NCBI RefSeq assembly: GCF_963678975.1
Contig: NC_089281.1
Span: 10,193,277-10,257,276, forward strand
DNA from: Dysidea avara
Taxonomy: Eukaryota; Porifera; Demospongiae; Dictyoceratida; Dysideidae
Direction: 5' to 3'
Length of the DNA stretch: 64,000 nt
Both the position numbers and the translations under genes were made by a program. Shown piece by piece: positions 46,401 to 54,797 of the stretch. The notes beneath the pieces are model-generated. The model made no database searches, was not told the DNA's origin, and saw nothing but the letters and a program-made list of their open reading frames with translations. Numbering within the stretch: position 1 is the first letter of the stretch; each line of letters begins with the position of its first letter.

Positions 46401-48265
46401 AGTCACTGAAATGCAAACCAGTTTAATGGATAGTCCAGTATTCTGCTGTACTTTATCTGAAAGGCTTGATGGACGGGAAGCAGCCAATGACAACACAGGG
46501 GCGGCGGAATAGGTCCGGCAGACCCGGCAAGTGCCGGACCAAATTTTAGCTACTTTTAAAAATTTATTTTTTTAATAGTGAAACGGAGGGAAACCCACAA
46601 TCGGTAGCCTTCACTTGAATGATTCCACGTGAACCGTTGTGGTGATGTCCAGGTCTAAGATGAGTTCATCTTCAGCCTCATCTTCAGCTACTTCTAGTCA
46701 AGAGCCTCTCAGTCTGTGCAGCCAATTTCGTCCGTCACGACTGTTTAAATTTCCGAAACGCACGTTTGGTAAGAATGGACAGAAACGATCATTTCGAGCA
46801 GAGTGGTGCCAGACCTACAAGTGGCTTCATTATGATGTTGACAAGGATGCCGCGTTTTGTTACTTATGTATGCAAGCTGAGCATGAGAAGAAGTTTTTAG
46901 GCAGTGAACACCGTTTGAGTTTTTTTGGAAAGTTTGATGCAAAGTAAATAGTGACTGAGTACATGTAAATTGTATATAACATTCAGTTAATGTTGTACAA
47001 GTTATCAAATATCATCTCATCATCTTATATATAATAAACTTGGTCACCATCATCATAATAGTTATTCTGTGTAATACACATATGCTGGTTTCATCTGATC
47101 TTTTAACTGCATATCTTAATCTGTAAATAGCATGACAATTATTAAAATGAGCATGCACAACAGATATTAAAAGTGTTCATCAATTTTTGGACTGAAGGTA
47201 GCTCAATTTCGCGCCAGATTCAACTTCAGAGGGCCTCTTTTTAAAAAATTTCCTGGGGGGGGCATGCCCCCCAGACCCCCCTAGAAGCCTGCATGCTTTG
47301 CATGCAGGACAGTGCAACCTTGTGTTCACCTCTTGCTGCCACACTGCCTGACCAAAGTGAAATTGCTTCCTCCAGCCCTGCAACAGTGCGCAGAGTTGCA
47401 CAGACCCTCCACTCTGGTGCGATCGCTCCGACACTGATCATAACCCTGGAGAAGTGTAGATAATATCATAATGGTGCTTACAAAAAGCACAGATATTCTA
47501 ATAAAACAGTCACTTCTACTTGATTGCTCTATTAGAGTTATCAACTGTTCTATATTAGAGTATATCGATCTTTTTCTCAGTAAAGTGTTTTCACAAGTAA
47601 GTTTCAGCGTAGATCAGTAATTTTGCTGGGAGCTCGCCTGGTACAGTCAACATGGAGTTTTAAAAAAACTCTCTAAAATGGTGGAAAACTTAAGTGTTGG
47701 TTACTTCTACTGTGGATACTCTTGAAGGTAAGGAACTAGTGTAAAACTAGGGCTGCACCAATTCTAGTATCAGTAGTACCGTTATCAAAATATTTAGGCT
47801 ATATGATAGTTTGTATCATGTAATGCAATGCACAAAAACACACATAACTTGACTATGTTGTTCTACTGAGATATTAAGCCACACAGCCTAGTTATGTCAC
47901 AATGTGACATCAGACCCAGAATTGGAAGTACTCAAAGTTCACCTTGTCCTTAACACTTCTCAGGATTTCATTTACAAAGCCAGGCAAGCAGTACCACATG
48001 TACAAATGGTATCATTGTCAGACTCACTAATTTCCACAACTACATGTATATGGTATTAATGCATGGGTTTCAAATTGTAATAATTCAGTAATGTGTTTGG
48101 TTTTTTTTTCTCCCTAGGTATGTTGTTCTCCTAGTGTTTGCAGCTGAACATTTACTGTTTCTGGTGGCACTAATGTTGGAGTACATGATAAACACTGTAC
48201 CCAAGAAGGTCCGTATTGGAATTGCTAAGCAAGATTACTGGTCCAGTCATAACAAAAAAGACTGA
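26086..48265 (+). CDS. ANO10: Anoctamin (TMEM16), ANO10-like, complete
   Basis: Twelve exons join in phase: 26086-26283, 27102-27269, 27581-27779, 28525-28703, 29034-29333, 29660-29793, 29857-29999, 30304-30401, 31680-31751, 35497-35621, 41706-41879 and 48118-48265, totalling 1938 bases (645 aa plus stop), close to human ANO10 (660 aa). Anoctamins are ten-helix Ca2+-gated channels or lipid scramblases. Landmarks: RDYFGEEVALYFAWMKFFGYF (start of the membrane domain), FWQRKCSNHTFAWH, YYPHWKRRLRYL, ENHRDVHSWHNSLIFKRVLF, FDDYLEMVIQFGYITLFASA, LFLWIELRSDLLKL, RRPYPRREKDIGIW, and a last exon YVVLLVFAAEHLLFLVAL. Acidic residues at the presumed Ca2+ sites are kept (DYLE; ELRSD against EIRLD in the family). 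The N-terminal cytoplasmic part is about 185 aa. Introns 10 and 11 are about 6 kb each and full of transposons. Subfamily (ANO10 rather than ANO8) is by resemblance. Confidence 0.9.
26958..27008 (+). repeat. Minisatellite, 16-bp unit in anoctamin intron 1
   Basis: ATGGCTGTTAGCTATT is repeated three times in tandem with a partial extra copy. Confidence 0.85.
28324..28406 (+). repeat. (TG)n microsatellite in anoctamin intron 3
   Basis: About 40 TG units with one C interruption, within a wider TG-rich tract (28290-28500). It lies about 120 bases before the exon at 28525. The long Cys/Val frames across it are artefacts. Confidence 0.98.
30706..30955. mobile_element. Pogo/Tigger-like MITE remnant in anoctamin intron 8
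   Basis: Left part CAGTAGGAACATGATTATCC followed by AATTATCTGAACA; the right part carries the complement-related GTGTTCAGATAATG. The ATTATCxGAACA style is typical of pogo/Tigger ends. The interior repeats CTATTAGAGTA three times. No transposase coding. Confidence 0.4.
32560..32790 (-). pseudogene. Possible retrotransposon pol (protease) fragment
   Basis: The minus-strand frame with KKCFGNKHFYPDITGTLISW and SCKELGILPDYY resembles the retropepsin-adjacent region of Ty3-like pol proteins. Upstream minus-strand sequence is broken by stops. No reverse transcriptase or LTR was seen. Tentative. Confidence 0.35.
33165..33460. mobile_element. MITE family A, copy 1
   Basis: Starts at CAGTAGGGGACTTTAAAAAG and shares CCATTGTAAT, GTAAAAACCAA, TTTACAA, the CACAACCACAC segment, GTAACTACCA and GTGAAATTTGTAA with 42556-42952. 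The inverted end CTTTTTAAAGTCCCCTACTG appears at the right edge of copy 2, so the family has terminal inverted repeats. Confidence 0.65.
33479..33721 (+). repeat. Recent tandem duplication, about 121-bp unit
   Basis: Two adjacent copies starting GGCAAAAAACTGTGTGTCTG (33479 and about 33600) differ at only a few positions over the whole unit, so the duplication is young. It abuts MITE family A copy 1. Confidence 0.9.
36633..40110 (+). mobile_element. DIRS-like tyrosine-recombinase retrotransposon, degenerate
   Basis: In order on the plus strand: a broken gag-like frame (MDQPVSEAVVPSPVAIVV at 36633), a HPDFVFVDYILS motif (37507), reverse transcriptase (LLSIQWDGAIFVDRMLPFSL, APKYFSAIADVVQWML, GLHYLDDFILVAHS at 38000-38180; LTFLGIEVD at 38267), an RNase H-like region (KELIPVVLAVASFGRAWSGK, FIVDNEAVV at 38700-38800, later TDAISRNHLD), and a tyrosine recombinase (AAATHWTYQAVEQYYLDFC at 39315; LSGVRQLQISHG; HSYRIGAATTALMAGI at about 40030-40077). 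An RT-RNase H-YR order without integrase is diagnostic of DIRS-like elements. Many stops and frameshifts. Ends and terminal repeats were not located. No methyltransferase-like ORF was seen. Confidence 0.85.
40633..40808. mobile_element. Mariner/pogo-type MITE, 176 bp, TA flanked
   Basis: Left end CAGTGGAACCTGTCTTAGCG; right end GACCGGCTTAGACAGTTTCC then ACTG. The ends are inverted repeats of about 27 bases with few mismatches, and TA flanks both sides (40631-40632, 40809-40810). The interior is palindromic-leaning with no ORF. Confidence 0.85.
40880..41092 (-). pseudogene. LINE ORF2 C-terminal fragment
   Basis: The minus strand reads TRGHNQHFIIPLARTDTYLN, then SFLPSAIN-stop-WNSLPNSL, the usual C-terminal end of a LINE ORF2 (FxPxxIxxWNxLP). 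It is a 5'-truncated copy, a different family from the LINE at position 1. Confidence 0.65.
42556..42952. mobile_element. MITE family A, copy 2
   Basis: Right end CTTTTTAAAGTCCCCTACTG is the inverse of the left end of copy 1 at 33171. The internal order of shared segments is the same as in copy 1 for about 280 bases. The left end is degraded (GTAGGTGACTTTACAC). Confidence 0.7.
43190..43972. mobile_element. TIR-like element with a tandemly duplicated right end and gene-like minus-strand frames
   Basis: The left edge (GTGCCTGATCCGTGCCCCAA, then GAAAGGTGAAGTAGCTAT) is an imperfect inverse of the right edge (ATGGATACTTCACTTTTCAG ... TGGGGCACGCAGCACC). The right edge is present twice: 43681-43814 and 43839-43972, about 133 bases, roughly 88% alike by eye. 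On the minus strand, 43751-43552 encodes MFNPSTAVRIKNCSKSTSAI and KPSRATTKLTLFAVSKDEWD and ends at an AAAG/GTAAGTC donor, like a captured first exon. A second frame spans 43530-43279. No transposase motif. Confidence 0.45.
44029..45200. mobile_element. Foldback element with about 109-bp inverted ends
   Basis: 44029-44137 and 45092-45200 are inverted copies: GGAATTTTCAACTAGAATAG and GTGCACGGTATTAAATCACA on the left match the right arm with about ten differences. The interior (about 950 bases) has further nested hairpins (44927-44968; 45035-45095) and no transposase. Target duplication not resolved. Superfamily unknown. Confidence 0.8.
45035..45095. repeat. Perfect 22-bp hairpin inside the foldback element
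   Basis: TAAGAAGTGTTATATCCCTA at 45035 (22 bases, ending CT) pairs exactly with 45074-45095 around a 17-base loop. Confidence 0.9.
45275..46005. mobile_element. TIR element, 731 bp, 5-bp target duplication
   Basis: Inverted ends of about 85 bases: CCAAGAGTTAATAATAGTGG at the left and CCACTATTATTAACTCTTGG at the right, continuing through GGGAGAGTGTCTAACGCT and ATGAGCG to AGCTAAAGGGCTTCA with a few mismatches. Both sides are flanked by TGATA (45270-45274, 46006-46010). A 5-base duplication does not by itself assign a superfamily (Transib uses 5, but the ends do not match its CAC start). Carries a 178-codon minus-strand frame. Confidence 0.85.
45347..45883 (-). CDS. 178-aa ORF inside the 731-bp TIR element
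   Basis: An uninterrupted frame fills most of the element between its ends; its stop codon TAG lies in the inner part of the left inverted repeat. A likely start is the internal MADQVTSHRVFERRSRLSNV, giving about 140 aa; the longer start adds 38 residues. The protein is soluble-looking, with a Ser/Glu-rich N-terminus (SETAEEFCEQAEELLASGSQ) and a C-terminal part with HCYPPFGYTSRVHIVLSIHS. I recognise no transposase triad or known domain. It could be captured host coding sequence, or chance. The length is notable for DNA this AT-rich. Confidence 0.35.
   Translation of the reverse strand: MTTRTNRHFCQITSTMLHKFMNTRIDIWEVLIVVFGSNMADQVTSHRVFERRSRLSNVSTSDHDASSETAEEFCEQAEELLASGSQVMSSSVLQLDAICKTGEQRFKGLVFALRHTGMEGTKTLTITQRELHCYPPFGYTSRVHIVLSIHSFLNEYCAGHVTIIECVNKSLVKIAEAL
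46235..47640. mobile_element. Truncated hAT element, relative of the MITE at 61538-62195
   Basis: 46240-46455 and 47446-47640 match, in inverse orientation, the two halves of the 61.5-62.2 kb element (for example TAATGGATAGTCCAGTATTC here, GAATACTGGACTATCCATTA there). Between them lies a transposase fragment (46645-46947). The standard hAT end TAGGGCTGCACC at 47748 is in the other orientation and may belong to another copy. Confidence 0.65.
46645..46947 (+). pseudogene. hAT-type transposase N-terminus (TTF/ZMYM-like zinc finger), truncated
   Basis: About 100 residues: Ser-rich start, then FRPSRLFKFPKRTFGKNGQK, WCQTYKWLHYDVDKDAAFCY and LCMQAEHEKKF, the N-terminal TTF-type finger of hAT transposases (W...YDxxxDxxFCYxC). 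A stop follows at KFDAK where a full protein would continue for several hundred residues. A plain remnant. Confidence 0.7.
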
Positions 48266-50385
48266 CACAGTATCTAGCAGATCACTGTACATTAACAGCA
48301 TTTTCTGAGAAATTCAATTAATTTCTCAATATTTCCTTGATTAACATTTATTGTATTTCTATTCTAGCTGGTTAACCATCCATGTGGCCATGCATAATTG
48401 GTGACTGGGCCTGTCAAAACCTGCCAGGGCTTGTGAGCGCAAACTATACCTAATCACATAACAGACCATATCTGCAATCTGTGAATTTTTGCAAATTAAT
48501 AGTTGTAAGGGATTCCCTTTGACATTGGTGTTGATTAAACAAAAACTGTGTCAGCAATGGAACCACAGGTCAGTGACTGTCCTTTTATAACTCTGGAAGT
48601 ATCATTACCTTTAGTATGCATGTTGACCATACAAAAGTAGGCATACCAAATTTGGGGTCAGCATAGTGAAATTCATGATCAAACATGCTACACTGTAGCA
48701 CTCAAAGTGTTCAATACCAGCTTTTCCTTATGTTGGAATAAGTGGAAATAAGTGGACAAGACCGGTTTCCTAGATAGAATCACAATTTGGTTGAGGTTGT
48801 AAAACAACTACGTTTGTGGGTAGTACACAAAATTTCCATTAAACAATCACCATGAAATAGCTTGCTATCAAATTTCTTGTCATTTTGTATAGATGTGATG
48901 TATATAGCAGCACTCCAATCTGGGTGGTGGAACAGCTAAAGGATTTTCTATTAAAAATAGAAGACACAAGAGTGAAATTTTTGCTCAGTTTATTCCTACA
49001 GTATAAATATTGTGTAAAATACAGTCGGGATTAGTTTTTAGGCATTTTCACCAGCTTTGAGTATTTTTATGTTGACCAGAGGCCCGTCAAGACCTCCACT
49101 TGTTTGGTTTGATATGGTCTACAGCACCTATAGCTATATGGCTCAGATTTGAGTGATAGAGTTTTTATATTGAATTTTTTGGTCAGTTAATAATGTAAAT
49201 TTACGAAATAGCTGACATCCGTTTTCCCTTAACGCTCCAACAGATAACTTTATGAACTGCTATTTTTTTTTAACCTATTTAGATTATGGAACTCTCTGCC
49301 AATAATCAATCCAAGATTATTCTATCACAATCTCTAGCTGTAATTAAACAGAAATCATAGAAATTTTTATTTCTTAGCAAACTTTGACAATACTCCTTGT
49401 TTTTTTTTCATTACCTTTGTCCCTGTTCCCATTGTTCCAAGACTCCTGCATCTATAACAATTATAACTATTGTAACTAAATATGTAGTATAGTGTAGGTT
49501 AGGCTATCAGTGTACAGGGGGGTTCCATGGAATCCCTCCTTTTGGAAGAGCCTTAACATTACTTGATGAGCTGCTGCCAAGGTTTTCTTTAATTCAGTAC
49601 ACCAAAATCAGTTTATCAGAACGATTATACTCTTTGCAAACACTACTATAGTGACAAAACACTCATTTTACCTTTCTTAACTCCAAAATCACTTGAAACT
49701 GATCCCCATACATACGCAATAGCCGCCTCTAAATATAATTACCATTTTAATGGCAGTTACTTATACAGTTATATAAAGACTTCAGTTGGAACTTGCATTT
49801 CTAAGGCCTAAATGGTAAAAATTTATTGCTGGAGAGTAATTATATATTTATTATATACTGCTAGGTAGCTGGACTGAATTTTTGATTACCATGTTTCAGA
49901 GCAGAAACCCCATAACAAGTCTGATGGTGTAGGCATAGGTATATTATCTATGGTGTAGGTCACTGGTAGACCCTCAGAATCAATTACTATACTGTAAAGC
50001 ATTAAAAAAAATCAATGATTTGACAGTAGCTAGCTAGTTGGTCTATGGAGCTGCACAAAGAGGAGAGAGCTGAGCCAGACATCTTATTTTGTTAAGACAA
50101 TATACAATGTAATAGTACAGGGGTGCCATGCACTGCAGCTGGTGGACAGTACAGCTATATAGGAGCCCTGGCTTGACTTGCACTAATAAATTACAGGTTC
50201 GGTAATTTATAATTAGGCAAACCGATAATAGATCCATCCTGCCGGTAAGCTTATGAACAGGAAACAGCAATGCGAACAGCCTGCTTAAACAGGGTTCGTA
50301 TAGTCACTTTACAAGCATCAGCCTCTTGGGAAATTGTGTCTTAATGGCCTAAGCAACCAATCTCGATGGAAATGAGATTATCATA
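48266..50385. other. Intergenic after the anoctamin gene
   Basis: No host gene. A LINE 3' end is at 49240-49560. Otherwise AT-rich with no conserved frames; no AATAAA was noticed directly after the anoctamin stop. Confidence 0.5.
49240..49560 (+). pseudogene. LINE 3' end fragment
   Basis: The plus strand reads FNLFRLWNSLPIINP near 49275-49310, then a degraded CPCSHCSKT-like segment near 49425, then an AT-rich 3' UTR. This is the usual end of a LINE ORF2 (RLWNSLP ... CPCxxC). Heavily mutated. Confidence 0.5.
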
Positions 50386-50463
50386 TGTGACCGAATTTGA
50401 CAAAACAAGGCTTCCACACATGTTTTGTCAAATTCCACACATGTTTTGTCAAATTCGGTCACA
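50386..50463. mobile_element. Collapsed MITE: two TIRs back to back
   Basis: TGTGACCGAATTTGACAAAA at the left and TTTTGTCAAATTCGGTCACA at the right are exact inverses, 78 bases end to end, with an internal duplication of CCACACATGTTTTGTCAAAT. The same end type (TGTGACCGGATTT) bounds the element at 57511-58112, so this is an internally deleted member. Confidence 0.75.
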
Positions 50464-50469
50464 TCTAGA

Positions 50470-50734
50470 TAAGCCAGAAAGCTGAAGATCATTACAGTAA
50501 ACAGACATATTGATTTTCCCTCGGATTTTCCTTCCGAGCTCTAGCAGCCAAAAGATGTTGCTGGTATTGCAATTGGTGGCGATAGTGAGTTCGAACAAAC
50601 AGATGGAATTATTGGCTCGATTATTGGAAACCAACACCAAGTCAGGCCGTCTGCTGGAGGAAAGGTTAGTTGGAATAGTGCTAGGAGGGCAGACACTAGC
50701 AAGATATCCTTTACAAGAGAACAATACAAGTTAA
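50470..50734 (-). pseudogene. Retroelement-associated ORF fragment
   Basis: Minus-strand PSTIPTNLSSSRRPDLVLVS and SICLFELTIATNCNTSN match the RRPDxVL...xxxELT motif of a restriction-endonuclease-like region frequent in invertebrate retroelement predictions. Only this short segment remains. Recall-based. Confidence 0.45.
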
Positions 50735-50919
50735 TAGGCCATAGGCCTGCTCTTGATCATGATAGTCCATATCTTCATCAGTGGCTGCACTTCTTTCACA
50801 GCCGATTATTCCACGTGATGCGTAATGACGTGCGAGTCCACGTGATGACACTGTACCCCACGCAATTGATTACATCATCATGTGATAACGCGATTGGAGT
50901 ACCAGCTGATAGAGCCGAA

Positions 50920-51861
50920 ATGGCCTCTCAAGATGTCCTACCCGACTTGTTCAGTGGATCAGTTAACATAAAGTGGAAAGAAGGAGCGCCTGCACCGATT
51001 GCTAGAGCGCAAGGCTGTGCGGTGCTGTTCAATAAAGCAGTTTATGTGGGAGGTGGCTTTACGAGTGGCGATGACCAGGAAAATGTAAGGGCAATAGATA
51101 TCTATGATCCAGATACTGACAAATGGAACACGATTGATACCCCGCATGCCTTGTTTGCCATGACTGTCCTCATGAGCAAACTGCTGGTTGTAGGTGGGAT
51201 GACGAATGATGGAGAGGTCACAAATAAGGTGCTGACGCTTGAGAATAACCATTGGAAAGACTATACAGAAATGCCAACAGCAAGGTGTATGCATGCAGCT
51301 GTTAGCCACAAATCAACGATGATAGTGATGGGTGGCCAGGTTGGTTTGACAACATTAAACACAACTGAGTTGCTGGATGGGGCTACTGATCAGTGGTCCA
51401 AGTGCGATGACCTACCAAAACCACTTTCCTTTCTACAGTCAGTCATAGTCAATGACATGGTGTATATATTAGGAGGGGTCACTTTGGTCCTTGGTGAAAA
51501 CTCTCCTAAGTCAGTATATGGTGCTCCAGTACAAAATTTGTCCAGTAATCAGTTGAAATGGCAACATCTTGTAGATACTCCAAATAGCTTATTAGCGGCT
51601 GTTAGTCTGAGGAGCAAATACCTGTTGACTTTAGGAGGAGGACAAGAAGATAACAGCCCAGAAATGAAGCTTTTCAATGAAGTTTTTACTTTCAATCCAT
51701 CATCTTCATCATGGATACCCACTTCGACACTTCCATTGCATGTAGCTTCTGCAGCTGTGGCAAGCAGCAATGATTCTAGGTTGGTAGTGATAGGAGGAGT
51801 GATTAAGGTGGATGAGAAGGATGATGCTACCAACAAAGTCTGGATTGGACAATTTCAGTAG
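50920..51861 (+). CDS. Kelch-repeat protein, single exon
   Basis: Intronless frame. ATG at 50920 (MASQDVLPDLF) is preferred over 50815 because the kelch fold starts soon after and the upstream 35 residues look non-conserved. The 313 aa hold about five to six kelch blades, each with a hydrophobic strand then GG: VYVGGGF, LLVVGGM, MIVMGGQ, VYILGGV, LLTLGGG and LVVIGGV, with matching W residues (KWNT, HWKDY, QWSKC, KWQHL, SWIPT). A beta-propeller binding protein, probably cytosolic; no BTB, F-box or kinase domain is fused to it, unlike many kelch proteins. Lack of introns next to heavily spliced genes fits a retrocopy or a lineage-expanded family. TAG at 51859-51861. Partner unknown. Confidence 0.88.
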   Translation: MASQDVLPDLFSGSVNIKWKEGAPAPIARAQGCAVLFNKAVYVGGGFTSGDDQENVRAIDIYDPDTDKWNTIDTPHALFAMTVLMSKLLVVGGMTNDGEVTNKVLTLENNHWKDYTEMPTARCMHAAVSHKSTMIVMGGQVGLTTLNTTELLDGATDQWSKCDDLPKPLSFLQSVIVNDMVYILGGVTLVLGENSPKSVYGAPVQNLSSNQLKWQHLVDTPNSLLAAVSLRSKYLLTLGGGQEDNSPEMKLFNEVFTFNPSSSSWIPTSTLPLHVASAAVASSNDSRLVVIGGVIKVDEKDDATNKVWIGQFQ

Positions 51862-52826
51862 ATTTATCATTTGTAGCATTCATAGGTCTTTAATTTGTTT
51901 GCCTAGTTTTATGATATTATTATTATGTCACATGTTTTGTTAAGTGGCTTCTTGGTTTTAGTTTAGTTTGAACTTGTGAATATTGCCTTCATCAATAGAT
52001 AATACATCTGCTGCTGCTTGTGGGAGTTATAGCCCAGGCATCTCAAGTTGGAGTAGGAGCATAGGGAGAGGGCTTCCCTGGAGTTACAGAAAACCCCTCT
52101 GAAATTGTACTTGTATAGGCTTGCAGCAGGAACACCAGGCTACTGAAATGGCAAAGTTTGGACATACACTGAGAAAAGTCAGTATAGTTCAGCAAAACTT
52201 TATGATAATAACATGTATGCAACTTTATACATTTGATTTCTTAGTGGCATATCTAGGAGGGGTGCATTTGGCCACAAGATATGAAGCAGTCCAATAGCTC
52301 GAATAGAATCACAAAAATGGTATCCATTAATTATACTAAGACACTTGGAAGAGGAAAGGTATAACATGGGCAACATATATAACAGATATCTCTATAAATT
52401 TAAGCTCCGATTTTCATAGGATCAGAATTTGAACCAGAAGTTATTCATTATTTGCAAGTTTAAAATCTCCACTATAATGCAAGGGTGGATCCAGACATTT
52501 GAAAATGCAGATAAGACAGATTATAATATATCAAATATCCTGCAAGCACACATTGTCATCTGGAGAGCAACTGAGCAACCATTATACATATGACCTTGCT
52601 AATAATCATGGTTTCCATTCTAAAATAAAGGTCATAATTATGATACACACCATATATACACACTTTTAGAGAACAGTGCAAGAGTATAACGTGTGTATAT
52701 ATTCTAACCTAAAATACATATAGGGCTATGAATTCAAATTAGGCTGAGAGCCATGTGACAGTCTATATAGCTGTATCTACATAGGAAGGTTGCGTTCTAT
52801 CCATAATGGCAAAAGGTCGGTATCCT
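51862..52826. other. Intergenic between kelch and F-box genes
   Basis: The kelch 3' UTR, then AT-rich DNA. No frame or repeat with recognisable features. Confidence 0.5.
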
Positions 52827-54571
52827 TTAGAAATCTACTGAAGTACTGAGCAGAGTCATCAGAATATATGTATGAACTGAATCGTACTGCAAATTCTTGT
52901 ACCACCTTGTACACACCCATAGTAAAAGTTTCCTGTGAGAAAGTTCCTTTATGAAAGAATCCTCAAAATTCTGCCAATCAACCTTTTCACCTTCCACAGT
53001 ACAAATGGGCTGCCTTGCAAACAGACACAAAGTCAATAATTTGGGTGAATTCTTCACCAAAGTAGCAACACCTTGAGCTGTCACAAATTTTACATGTAGC
53101 AGAATATGTACCAAATCACCATGAGATGAAATATTCTCCATGAAAGTATTGCACACATCAAAGTCACAAGAGTCAATACACAACTACTGCAATTTAAAAT
53201 CATGAGGCAGTTGCAAAGTAGCAGAATGAAAAGATTTCAAATCAAACCTACAGCACATGAGTCTATTGCAGCACGGTGAAACATCTTCGGCAGCCAAGTA
53301 GTGGAGATTGTATAACCTGCAGTATGGGAGATGGAAAGTGTGACAGAACCATCACAAGAAGTCTATTGCTATTATATGGAATGATATTGTTGGAGTTGTG
53401 ACATTCCAATGCCTTTAGGTTCACAAATCTCTGATACAAGCTAACAAGAGTTGCCTTTAGCACATCATGCTTAAACAAAATACAGCATTCCAATGCTAAA
53501 TGAGTAAGTTTTGCCTTACTAAGTATTTTCCATAACTTCGTGCAACTTTCTACCTCCATAGATAGAATATGAAGTAAATTCAATCCTTGCAGACTTTTGC
53601 AGACTTTTGCAATCATGCGTAGACCTCTAAGGTCACTCAAACACTGAAAGCAGTGCTCAAAGTTAAGTCGCTGAAGATTAGGGAAAGCATAGGCTATTTG
53701 CTCCAAGTGACCAGAGTAAAGATCTTCATCACATGAGACATCAAAATCAGTCACAAAACTGACATCAGCTACATGAGGGATGCCTGCCTGCAAACTGTAG
53801 AGTACATTAACTGCAAATGCAGCATGGGCAGCTTTCTTACCCTGGAAGTGACTAGTAAACTGTAAATTCCCATGGCCATCCAAGCCTAATATTCCAAAAT
53901 TACTAGCTTCAATAAAAGAAAGGTAGCACCTTGTCCAAACTCTAGTTGAAACAATGGCAAATGTGGACAAATGTTCAACGGAACCTTACAATCATCCGAC
54001 TACCTAAAACTAGCAGTATGACCAACAGGCACATTTGAATTCCACTTTGGCCATGCAATCTGATGGCAAACCATAAATGTCATGTAATACCTCACCATCT
54101 TCTGGGCATATCAAATGCATGTGTGGTGGTTTAAAACCAGACGCTACCAACTCTTCCAACCATGTAATACACATTTTCTGGTTATGCACATGCAATCTGA
54201 GATCTTTAATGGTTGAACTCATTTTCAGCAGTGGCTTAATTTCAGCAGCACACCACTGCACTTCCAATAATTGTAAATGCTTCAACTGTAGCAGAGCCTT
54301 TCGTAGATGATCAAGGCTTAGGTTAACTGTTACAGCTGGTAGATGGAGCTGTCTTATATTACTGCAGTGATGTTATGTATCCATTAGCTTTAGCCACATG
54401 CTCTCCTTGTTTCATTAACACGCCACTCACACACATCTCTTCACGCTCGTCATAGTTTGGCCACACAAATTCGCTCCACAACGATGTTATTTCTACGATG
54501 CTTCGAAATCTTCGTGATAGGACGAGGCATTTCACCTTATCTCGAGTGGGCAAATGTGATATGATATCCAC
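52827..54571 (-). pseudogene. F-box / leucine-rich repeat gene, broken
   Basis: Minus-strand frames give, in order, an F-box (ILVDIISHLPTRDKVKCLVL, SRRFRSIVEITSLWSEFVWP from about 54580), NIRQLHLPAVTVNLSLDHL, LQLLEVQWCAAEIKPLLKMS (54285), PLNICPHLPLFQLEFGQ (about 53970), FIEASNFGILGLDG (53900), LRR-like segments (FPNLQRLNFEHC, SLQGLNLLHI, LTHLALECCIL, VNLKALECHN) and a C-terminal part to TAG/TGA near 52827. F-box/LRR proteins select substrates for SCF ubiquitin ligases. The frame shifts at about 54360 (CTGCAGTAATATA), again with stops at about 54010, at about 53930 and near 53260, and no ATG is in frame with the F-box. Small introns do not explain these breaks. It is a decayed member of a large family, or the assembly has errors. 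Confidence 0.7.
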
Positions 54572-54797
54572 TAATATCTCTGTCGTTCCAAAAATAACTC
54601 CATGCCTTGCTCCCTCGCTTGCTCCTGATTTTACCGCTCTGTTGGTTCCCCTCGTGGTTCCCGGACGTTTTCGGCTTTCGCGCCACCAAGTAAGGCTAAG
54701 CGCCCTCTAGAATATTTTATGACGTCACCACATAGACTCGTAGATCGAGCTCGGAAAAGAGAGCACACCCCTGTTGCTGAAATACCGGTCGAAAACC
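54572..54797. promoter_or_regulatory. Head-to-head promoter region, F-box gene and MTARC
   Basis: About 226 bases separate the F-box start region (minus) from the MTARC ATG (plus). It is GC- and CpG-richer than its surroundings (GGACGTTTTCGGCTTTCGCG, GTAGATCGAGCTCGG). No TATA box was evident. A shared bidirectional promoter is inferred from layout. Confidence 0.45.

Larger units (their letters stand above)
41880..48117. other. Anoctamin intron 11, nest of DNA transposons
   Basis: Exons ending GSG-(AG) and starting (G)-YVVLL join in phase across 6.2 kb. Contains MITE A copy 2, three consecutive TIR elements (about 43190-46005) and a hAT fragment (46235-47640). No host exon was found inside. 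Confidence 0.8.
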
